Source: Neckera pumila
Lineage: Eukaryota > Streptophyta > Bryopsida > Hypnales > Neckeraceae
Length of the DNA: 64,000 nt
Reading direction: 5' to 3'
NCBI GenBank assembly: GCA_963969595.1
Contig: OZ018413.1
Coordinates: 8,293,711 to 8,357,710, forward strand
Both the position numbers and the translations under genes were made by a program. Every line of letters begins with the position of its first letter. The stretch's first letter is position 1. Positions 49,262 through 59,323 of this stretch are shown here, piece by piece. The notes beneath the pieces were generated by a model. That model was not told the DNA's origin and did not search any database. It saw only the letters and a program-made list of their open reading frames with translations.

Positions 49262-50260
49262 GTGGGGGAGCACTGGCGTACCACGGCATTTTGTCAACAT
49301 GTGCGTGGGCTAAGTGTCACAATTTTTGTGGAAAGTGATGACATCCCAATTGAGCTTCTGGTTAAGATTGAAGAATTTATTGAGAAAGAGTGCACCTCCC
49401 GACTATGCTCCTTTGAAAGAGGTGGAGGTTTATCAAGATTACACTTCCAGATGGTTTGCTGCCTTCTAACTTCTTCAGTAGCCATGGTGAGCAAATGTAC
49501 AAAAACTTATCTTGGATGAGAAGATGCTAAGAATGCCCCAGTGAGGCACCACATTCTCACGAAAGCACTTCATAATATTGGGCTTCACACTTTCATTGGA
49601 ATGCTTGAATATTGTATCAAAGATAGAGGTGAGGAACATTTTTAGTGTGTTTACAAGAATATGACACCTGAATAAATCAAATAAAGAACTGAAGAGTACA
49701 TTAAGCATGGTACTCCATTTGCAAAGAATAGGATTTTTTACTCACACTAATCTCATTAAAAGGGCTGCAACATATTGCAGATTCAAATTGAAAAAAACAA
49801 TTTGGAAGTAGTCTTCTAAGAACTTTGTTGCCAATGCTACGTTCTGGTCAATACATTTCCTCTGCTCCTTGGATTGTGCTTGTTCATCAAGCTGGGATGG
49901 AATATAATAGAACTTCAGCCCTCTGGAAATGTATGATGAATCCAAATGCTATTGAAATAGATGACATCACTCAAATATTTTTTGAGTATACAAATCTAGG
50001 TTCTCAGCTTAGTGATTTAGGCCAGCAACAACTAGCAACAATCTTGGGCAAGGCAAAAGAAGGTGCAAAGCACAATTTTGTGGTTCCATGTAATGTTCTC
50101 AAAGAACTTTGGGATCTCTTTGACAATTGTATATTATTTTCTTTTTGTGAAAATTTTGAAGTTTTACTATTGAATATGCTATTTCATACCTTCAAAAATG
50201 TGTTATGTAAAAAATCACACAAATACTTCTTTTCATCAGTATGCTTTATGTGATTATGGT
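49262..50260 (+). pseudogene. HUH/Rep-like endonuclease relic from a transposon
   Basis: Reading through stops and frame changes gives one protein-like text. It begins LSVTIFVESDDIPIELLVK and runs through SRLHFQMVCCL near 49434-49466, FIGMLEYCIKDRGEEHF near 49591-49641, and QYISSAPWIVLVHQAGMEYN in another frame near 49845-49905. LHFQ fits the His-containing motif II and Y-C-I-K-D fits the Tyr motif III of rolling-circle Rep (HUH) nucleases. A stop at 49517, later TAG/TAA codons and at least one frameshift show that it is dead. The family could be Replitron-like or another Rep transposon. I cannot decide without a search. Confidence 0.5.
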
Positions 50261-51208
50261 GTTGTAGATGATGTACAAGAAAGGTCACAGCGTGACCGGA
50301 ACAACATCATTGTGATTGATGGCACTTAGGATGCAGCTCCCTCTAATGTAGACATACTTGAGACCATTGCAAAAAACTCATGTACATTCTAGTGATTTTT
50401 GGAGACCGTGATTTAGACAACAATTTTATATTATGGTTTTGAGGTTTTTACTATGGTCACATACTATTGTAGTTTCTGCCATTGATTTTATAGAATGGGC
50501 AATTTCAACTTCTTTTCTTGTACATACAATTTCAAGTATATTCCTTTTTAAATTGACAATCATAAACTTTGAGTATAAACATGTATTCCAACTTCTTTTC
50601 TCCAACATACAATTTCAAGTATATTCCTTTCTAAGTTGCAATCATAAACTTTGAATATGAACATGTTTTCTATTTTCATATTGAATTTCCAAAGTATAAT
50701 CACTTTGAGTGTAAACTGGACCTTGAACTTTATAATTGTTTACTGAAAATGGCTACACATTAACATTAAAGCTGTAAAGATTTGTTGTTCCCTTCCATCT
50801 CAAGTTAAATGTATGCTGAACTAGAATGTGGAATGTCAACTGGCTAAAGTGGAATGCCAAGTAAACTGGAATGTGAATAGTTGATGTGAAAATGCATAAT
50901 GATTGTGTCATTTGTACTTCTTTCAAAAAGCTTATTGTCAAATGGGGTAAGGCTATGTATATCCCTATTGGCTATGATGTTTAAATGATTAATATTTGGT
51001 TGTGGGATTGACAGTGTCTCACAATGTGATCAAAAGATGCAACAATTGCATTATCAAAATAATCTTGACCAAATATAAAACTATTTTCAAGTGCTTTGTA
51101 TGTCTATGTTCAATAATACGGTCATAATTTTGAGTTTGCTCAATCTTGGGCTTTTTTTGAGGTCTTTGTTTGAGAGGATTTTCACTTTTTGAAGATGAGG
51201 CAAATAAT
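50261..51208. other. spacer between Rep relic and OTU frame
   Basis: AT-rich, no gene recognised. A gtacatacaatttcaagtatattcctttt-like block occurs twice (about 50520 and 50605). Confidence 0.5.
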
Positions 51209-51787
51209 TTACCGATAGAAGTCAGAGGTATCAATTTGCAATTTAACCATGGGAATAAAATGATTTGATGCATATGCAATGCTTATTGGATCATTTGTTG
51301 GTGGCACTCCATCAGTATAGCTCCAAATTGGATTTTTTGTACCAAACTTTATAAAACTTTCAATGTCATAAAGATGTAAAGGGCGTTGTAAATATAGAGA
51401 AATGAATTGCATGATATTTGCATCTCCCCACAATCCCTTATGATTGCGACTAGACTTTGACATCAATTCAATATATTTTTTGATAGGTGTATCTTTACTT
51501 AGTTGGTGTAGATCAAAACATTCCCTTATAGCTGTAACCCATTTATTCTTTTCTTGATGACCATCTGAAACATATATTTTTAATACATTTGTTGCATGGA
51601 TTCGAAGATGATCCGAATTGTCATATTGTTCTTTTGTAGAGAATTTATTTCCACAAAGCATTATATAACTAATAGAATCAAATAAACAGTCTCCACCTCT
51701 GTAATTATAATTCCGAACAAATTGCAGATGTAAAGTCTTAGAATATTCTGCAAATTTTTCATAATCTTCACATTTCAAAATTGCCAT
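51209..51787 (-). CDS. OTU-like cysteine protease domain protein, transposon-associated
   Basis: An intact 192-residue frame begins at a true ATG. The motif YRGGDCLFDSISYIM matches the OTU catalytic-Cys loop (usual form DGNCLF). YASNHFIPM near the C-terminus matches the catalytic-His strand. The middle has the typical LWGDANIMQFISLYLQRPLHLY section. OTU enzymes cleave ubiquitin linkages. Stand-alone OTU domains are also carried by several large eukaryotic transposons, including some Helitron variants. Its location in a stretch with a Rep relic and a PIF1-like helicase relic favours a mobile-element origin. The Asp and Gly differences in the Cys loop make activity uncertain. Codon use is AT-rich like its surroundings. 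Confidence 0.7.
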   Translation of the reverse strand: MAILKCEDYEKFAEYSKTLHLQFVRNYNYRGGDCLFDSISYIMLCGNKFSTKEQYDNSDHLRIHATNVLKIYVSDGHQEKNKWVTAIRECFDLHQLSKDTPIKKYIELMSKSSRNHKGLWGDANIMQFISLYLQRPLHLYDIESFIKFGTKNPIWSYTDGVPPTNDPISIAYASNHFIPMVKLQIDTSDFYR

Positions 51788-53050
51788 GATTGCAAAAGAA
51801 TTGAGATTGTCGATTTAAATATTATACGAGAATATTAAAATTGAATTTTGCAAATTATTTCAATAACAAAATAGAAATCTAGTGATGCAAGTGATGCACA
51901 TTTTGCAAGGATATGAGAATGATCTTCAAACCAAAAATGAAAAATATATTTGAAGGCAATTCAATTTATACATAAATACTAAGAAGATTTTAAAGTAAAA
52001 GAAAGAAAAAATGTAAAAGCAATAAATTAAATTAAAAGTATAAAATATTAAAGAAATAAAGTAATTGTTAATCAAAGTAATTAAGCTTGTTGTGCTTTTC
52101 AAAGTAAAGTGAACTTCAAAATTGATTTGCAAAAACATTCAATAACGGAATAGAAATTTGAAGACATCAAATATCAAATGTAATAAAAAACATAAAAAAT
52201 AAAAAAATGTATGTATGTATGTATATTTCAATTATATATATAATAAAAAAATTGGAATTTTATTGATTTAATTGTATTGCAATTTTTTTGGTTATAAAAT
52301 GTTTTATATAAAAATTAAACTTTGTTTAATTGCATGTATAGTTAGGCATTGTATTTGGATGTTTAAATGCATAGTATATTAGTTTATAGTGATAACCTGG
52401 CCTATATACATTCTTAATACTATCCAGTGAAAAAATTCACGCCTTCCCCCCCCCCAAATTGGAAAGTCTTAAAATTGAACCCCTCCTTGCCATCAATCCC
52501 TGCTAAAAATAAAATGATCTAAGCTGTGGATCAAGGATATGGATACGAATATGGTATGGATACAAATATGGTATGAATATGAATATGGTATGGATACAAA
52601 AGACAAATATAGGTACGAGTACAAAAGATGGATACAAACATACAAAATAATAACCCATATTGTTTGGTCTTGAGATTGCATTTGAAAATTCTATATGGGA
52701 TGGGTTGGTTAACCGGAGTTCGGCGGGGGGAGGGGGTGTAAATAAAAAAATACATTGGAGGTATATACTGTTTGTTATTTGTGTCTCACTATGCCTTCAA
52801 AAGACCAATATATTAAACTTAATATAGAAGCAAACTACAACCCTGATTTTATATATATTGTATCTTGACTTGGGATATTCGTCTAGGTATGATCTTTTAA
52901 TGAATTTAATTTAGTAGTAGGTGTTGATAGTTATTGTTTGAAATGGACTTTAGACATAACTTGAATAAGTTGTTGAGAATTTTTATCTTTGTTTATTTTC
53001 ATACATAAATCTACATGGAAGTCTTCAAGAATAAAAATAGGACATGTTAA
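51788..53050. other. AT-rich spacer with a tatggatac minisatellite
   Basis: No gene is seen. At about 52530-52640 ggatac(g/a)aatatggtat-type units of 12-18 bp repeat several times. A poly-C run lies at 52447-52455. The rest is AT-rich. Confidence 0.5.
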
Positions 53051-54223
53051 CCCCTAAGCGCTTCGATGTCCAAAAAGTGGACAATAACCAAATGAAAAAC
53101 TCATAGCTGATAGAAAAATGAGAATCTTTATCCACCCATTTTTTTTGAAGTAGCAAGAGTTTGCTAGTGCTGTCAGCAACTACATTACTAAGAGCGATTG
53201 GGAGGAAAAAATTAGAAGTGAAACATGTTTATTTCTGGAAAAAATTTAAAAGTGCCCAAGTTAAAGTTTGTGCTAAAATGAAATTTTGAGTGTGAAACAT
53301 TGTAATTGGGATGTAGGTTTAGGGCATTGCTTTATAGCTCTAGTCTATATATTAAAAATTAGTTGGGATGTTCACAGTCCAATATTTGAAAGAATATTTA
53401 AAAGAACGTAAATGTAACGCTAGAATGCAGAACATGGCCATTGTCTTATGTATATAGAGTAGTTTTTTTTGTTTTTATCCTTCACATAATTGCATTTCAC
53501 AATGCAGGCATGCAGCTTTGTTGGTCATATTCTTTGACCGGACACTTTAAATGGGATGCGGTCTAGTCAATGAAAATGCAACTTTCCTCCGCTTGCTTGA
53601 TAGGCATTGGCATTGTGAGCTCTACAATGTTAATGATGTAGCTCTAAAATTCACATAAATTGCATGGTTTCATACTCCTCTAAATGCTTTGTGCATTGTA
53701 AATTTTTCCATAATTTTCCAAGCAATTGGACATTTGCATTGACGTCATTTTTGGTCCAGTTATTAGCTGCTTGTGAAGGTCAACACCAATTTATCTTTGG
53801 TCAAACCTCTTGATCTTCTAAAGAACAACTATTTTCTACACTATAACTTCATAGATGCCACATTTAACTACTTTTGGACTATTCAATGAATTCTGGACAA
53901 AACATCATGGAATCCTACAATGTTTGGCTAGATCTCTCAATATTTGTATAGAACTTTGGATGTTTTGGATAGATCTCCTGATGTTTTTCACTATCTCTTG
54001 ATGATCAATTTTTTTTTTGTTGAAGACTAGTATTAATTTTAGACTTTCAAAAGTCCAAAAGTAGTTAAATGTGTCATATAGTCCTTCTATTTTGTTCTTA
54101 ATTCTCTAGATCCTACAATTAGTTCATGCATGGACAATAGCAATGTTTTAAAATTGTTCCTATAAATTGTTCCACATTTCAGGTTGCTTTGCACTTTTAC
54201 AATGAGATCGGGACGTTCTAGGG
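53051..54223 (+). mobile_element. R element copy 2 (1173 bp) with TTAA flanks
   Basis: The left end is ttaaCCCCTAAGCGCTTCGATGTCC (TTAA 53047-53050). The right end is GGGACGTTCTAGGGttaa (TTAA 54224-54227). The reverse complement of the right end, ttaaCCCTAGAACGTCC, is strikingly like a piggyBac terminus. No intact transposase frame was seen inside. Confidence 0.7.
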
Positions 54224-54680
54224 TTAATGACGCTTTGATAATTAATTTTTTATAATTTCAAGAAATATTAACATCAAAGTAGAATGAGATTGATAATAAT
54301 TATTACATGAATAGCACTCCAAATACTTTCATTAAATGTCGTTCCTATATAAATTCAGATCCATTGTGATTTTTAATTGCACTTATTGAACATAATATGT
54401 TTTATCATATATATAGCAGAAATAGACCATGTTTGTCAAATGTATGCCTATATAATTGTACTTGTATATATTTATAAATTAGAAAACTTCTTCTGCAGCA
54501 AGTTTTACCCTGGTTTCTTGAAAATGTAGTATGTGGGATGATTGAAGATTATGATGACTCTGTATATCATATTGATGTTTAGATAAAGAATTAATATTAA
54601 CATTTTAAATGATCATATGCAAATGGCGCATGGTTTTTAACATTGGTACAAATAAGTTCCATTTTGTTGTTGACTTTAAC

Positions 54681-57149
54681 CTCTAAGTGCTTTGACGTTC
54701 AGAAAATGGACGACAAACAAAGTAGGGCAGTAGTCAATGACGAAGAAATCATAAATATCATTTATCCAAATTTTGGGATTGAGTATGGCGTTTGTCAATG
54801 TTCCAAATTAGGAAAGCCATATCTTTTTGGAAATCTAATTTTTTCATCTTCATCCTCTCAAGAATTCAAGTCATTTGGTTGCATCAACTGTCCACCATTG
54901 CTTGTCAAAGTTGGTAGTCTTTTATAGTGGCGGCAGTTGACCTCCTCTCACTAAATCAACCACCAACGCCTTGTCCGTGCTTTAAATGGATCAAGCCTAA
55001 ATATTTTGAAAATCCAGCTTAAAAGTAAATCTCCTTGCCAAATTTCAGCTTCATTCAAATTTTTAGGCTCCCGCTATTGCTTGCCAAAGTGAGCAATCCA
55101 AACCTCAATTCCAATTCAATCCCCCCTAATTCTCAAGCATTTTTCCATCTGACCTTAAAAACCTCCATTTTTCACCCATTTTCATGAGGGCATGCAACGT
55201 CCCATGTTTCACAAGTCAATGTCCTTCTCCATTGGTCTGCAAATTTTTTGGATATATTGGCGTTTAAATAAAAAATTAAGGAAGCTTCAAAAATGGCAAC
55301 AACATGAATCCATAAAATGCTTTAAAAACTCATAAAACACCAAAATGCTCCCAAAATACATACACACATATAAAAGTTCCAAGAAAGGAGAAGGAATGAG
55401 CACCAAACAATAATTTTGCCTATATCCAACTTTGTAGCGGATTAACATCCCTAATTATGTTCATCTAACTCTAATTTGCTAAAAAATTGTTAAAATAGTA
55501 TAAAATGCGCCAATTTAGTGCAAATTATGCTAACCTGTTGTAAATTGCGCTAGTTTAGCGCAAATTGCACCAATTTAGTTCAAAACCTCCAAATTTACTA
55601 TTTTTTTCTAATTTTATTGTTTTTATTCTATTTTAGTGATTCCTTCACTATTCTAGTATTTTAATAGTAGTTTTAAGTATATTAACTTGTTTTGTGTTTT
55701 TTTATATTTATTATTTTGGATGGTTTTTAATTTACTTTTATCTTCATTTCCTACTTGCCGTATTTTGGTTTTTATTTTTTATTTTTTTATTTTTTACTTT
55801 CTGTTTTTTGGATTTTCATTATTATATTCTTTTTGTATTTTTTATTTTTATTTTTTTAAAACTTTTTTTTGATATCATTTTCCATTTGTAGGATTTTGTT
55901 TTTATTTTCTAAACATTCAACCATTTGATTTCACTACAAGGAAAAGGGGTGTTTTAAGTGTGATTTCTAGTCAAGAAGTGCATACTAAAAGGTCTTGTTC
56001 TTTCAGTAAATAGTTGCTGAAAAATTGGTGTCTAGAACTTGCATTAATATACATACTCAATGGCTGGAAGAGTCCTTTGAATTCAGAAAATAATGCATGC
56101 CTTGCAAGTTGACAAGTTGCAACTTGGAATAGGAACGCATGCTTTCTTTTATTGGCAGTTACTGCGGAACAAGTTTCTTACTTCTTCTTGCTTGGTCACA
56201 CTTGTTGACTTCTAAAGCTATGCACCAATATCATGAAGCCACTTGCACTCTGAATTGCGAATACTCTAAACTAAACTACAAATATTTTGAATTCAAGTTC
56301 TGAATCCACGTGGCTTCACATGAGCATATGCACAAGCTAAACAACTTTTTTATTATGCTTTAATATAATTGGTTTTTTGTTTACAAAGTCTCCTACCCTG
56401 TTGGGCATCACTGTCGCTACTTTTCCTGCCCTTCTTGCCCTTCTTGCCCTTCTTGCCCTCCTGCCCTATATTGTATAGGACAGACATTGTACACACTAAC
56501 ACCGACGTTGCTCACATGACAACTACAAAAACACACTCAAAACATACAAACATACACTCCATGGAGGCATGGACACTGGCCATTGTCAAGCATTTGTTTA
56601 TGCAAGGTTGTTGGACTTCCCTCCTCCAATCCTTCCAATGATTGGAAAGAGTGGCACAATGTCACCGCAATCCATCTGCACAAATGAAATTGAATCCACA
56701 ATCCCCAGACTTCAGTACATGACTAGTTCATTTCTGTAATGAGGCACACATTTTGTATGTTAGTTGAACTAGGAATACAAGCACCTTCTTTGTAGAATGC
56801 ATACTTCCATGGGAATGTACTTTCTTTGGACTAACTTAGTAATTTTGTGATACATATCATAAAGAAATGACAATGCGCACTTTTGACGCCTCCCAACTGC
56901 ACTTTAACGCACTTCCACTTACCCACACCAACAATAACCAGCAAGTGTGGGCACACCATAGGTTACTTAACTTCCAAGTAGCGAAAGGGTCTGATGGAGC
57001 TTGCCACCACCAGTAGCTAATCGGTACTACATACTTTGTGCAGGTAGGACCATACATGGTTTGAAAAAAAAATTCAAAATCTATAACCACCTCTAACTTG
57101 CATGGAGTCGAGTAAACGTCAAGAAAACTCATAAAACATTAAAATCATC
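54681..57149. other. AT-rich filler with (cttcttgcc)n
   Basis: No gene is recognised. At 56423-56464 there is a short pure tandem of tgcccttct units. At 55685-55900 there is a T-rich low-complexity stretch whose Phe/Tyr-rich frames I do not regard as coding. Confidence 0.5.
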
Positions 57150-59323
57150 AAGCGGGCAGTCACGTCATTGTTGGGTCAAGGTAAACCTTGAGGAGAGCAC
57201 GCATGGTGCTGTATCATTTGCCAAACGCCCCTGGAGTTATGTGGAAGAGCGACAAGTGCTTTCAGCCTTCACAGATAATTGATATTGCAAAACCATTAGT
57301 AAATGCAGCAGAAACCATAGCACTACAAACTTTGCTCCAGAAATCAATCTAGATCTAAATATAAATAGACAATAGACAATAGTTCATATTTCACACTCGA
57401 ACTTGTGATTGAAGTTTTTATTCAATAACAAATAGAACTCTAAGACTGCAACTTGTGGGCCTTTTCTAACCACATGAGAATTTGTCGTGTAAGAACAACT
57501 TACTGTAGAGCACACCGCAAGGATCCACACCATTACTATAGTGAAGTGAGTAACGAAGTTTGGGTATACAAAAATTCTTCTCCAATAAGCCATTTAGGGA
57601 TCAAATTACACCCAAGTATGGTCAACAACTTTTATGCAGAGGTGATCACAATTTACAAGATTCACAAGTATAGAAACTAAAAGCTAAAGGTTTATATACT
57701 CACCACAAGCTCTTCTTGATTTCTTCCTTCAATGTATTGTTGGTCATGACATGATCTCCATTCTTGCTTACCGACAAAAAAATAGATTTTTCTCTGCACT
57801 TCAAGGTAGCCATATTTACCACAATAATGTATATAAAAAATACCAGACAAGAACTGGAACCGAAGCCCGACAACAGAAGGTCAAGAAGGTTTTCCACTAA
57901 CAAATTACCATCTCAGCTTTAAATCCCTCGAGACAAACAAGTCAAGGATCAAAGGTTTAAATATAACCGCAAAAACTACACACAAAGGTCTAAAATCAGA
58001 TAAGAATGACTCTCCAAGAAATTCCAATTAGGGAAACAAGTCACATACTTAAAAGGAACAATCTGCAAGGGCCCTCCTCATTAAACTAGTAACATGTTCT
58101 GCCACCTCAGCTTCGTCCAAACACAACCTCAAGTGAACTCCATAATGATGCATCAAAAGTCTTGCAATTGCCTAAAATGAATAGCACACACATACACAAC
58201 ATTATACTTTCAGTGCTCAAATTTAAAATTGCACAAAAGAGGAAATACAAGGAATTATTTCCACTATCAATACAGCAAAGCATCCAATAGGACTAATTTG
58301 CCTAGTGCACCCACAAAAATTGATGATCTATCTTAAGCATTTTTCAAAGGACTGGCAAAACCTTTTCAACAGGTGGCCTCTTCTATATAATATCTCCAGT
58401 CTTGTAACATGTCTGTTCTTTGAGGTGATAATGCAAATATATTCAGTCACATAGAAATATGTTGGCAAAAGCAGATGACTAGGAATGAAGAACAAGGTTC
58501 CATACTCAGCGATGAAAAAGAAGAATATACTTCTTGTTGAGATACCACTTCAGCTTGTTAACCAAGAAGCGCTTGTTAACCAAGAAGCGCTTGTTGACCA
58601 AGAAGCAGATGGTGAAACCTGGATAACGGGCTTGAGTGGAAGTTATGAGTGTATGCAAGGTATTCTCACCAACCATACTAGCAAACTCTTCAGCTTCCAA
58701 TACAAAGAGAATGTACGAAACATCAACTTCCTTCAGTACAAGCTGCGACATGACCAGAAGAACAAGGTTATGGCAAGCTAGAAATGTTCAAATAGTCTCC
58801 CACACAAATCCAGAGTCTTATACTTTTATTAAGTAGTCTGTTTCTATTAAGCTGGGAGTGTCCACACATCCTGGTTTGATAGACCACTAACTGCAACCAA
58901 ATGCCACCTAATTCAAGCTCCAAGATGCAATAGTATAAAAAAATGATCAGAATGGTCATTTGGAAGTATACTTACAGGTATTCTCCTTAGTAGTATTGTT
59001 GTGGATTGAAGGCTCAGCTATTGATTCCTCAGGTCATCCAAAATAAAATTCTTTAACTCCGAAGAAACCTCCGACTACAATTTGCCAAACAGCTGTTTAA
59101 AACAAAGATCTTGCATTAAAGATCTAACTCAAGAAGAGACATGCATTCACTATATATTAACTATGGGTTATACAAGCAAGTCTTTGAATTATACCCCCAA
59201 AATGAAGATTACCTTAGAACTTGGCCCCTTGATTTGTGAATCCACATCTTCAGCATTCCAAAATTTGCTCACGGCCTCCTCAGGGCAATCTTTGGAGGAT
59301 GCTTCATGCGCCACATCATTGAC
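57150..59323 (-). pseudogene. EME1: EME1-like crossover-junction endonuclease subunit, frameshifted copy with introns
   Basis: EME1 is the partner of MUS81 in a structure-specific nuclease that resolves recombination intermediates. Recognisable exon pieces in order (minus) are 59213-59323; 58742 to about 58527 (YILFVLEAEEFASMV, ARYPGFTICFLVNK); a short KRPPVEK piece near 58370-58395; about 58050-58168 (LCLDEAEVAEHV); about 57712-57792 (LSVSKNGDHV, EEIKKSLW); and about 57185-57253. The last junction is exact: TG plus G CTG AAA gives W-L-K-A-L. However, after VWQMIQH the frame shifts by one before MRALLKVYLDP, and two exons run into stop codons next to their likely donors. A sixfold-codon unit (RFLVNK) is repeated at 58554-58608. 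It is probably a decayed duplicate. A sequencing error or unusual splicing cannot be excluded. Confidence 0.6.
58554..58608 (-). repeat. 18 bp triplet repeat in the EME1-like exon
   Basis: The unit cttgttaaccaagaagcg occurs three times in a row (the last copy slightly changed). It adds extra FLVNKR units where related proteins, as recalled, have one copy. Confidence 0.85.

Noticed and set aside
55687..55891. Phe/Tyr-rich open frames
   Set aside because: Produced by T-rich low-complexity DNA.
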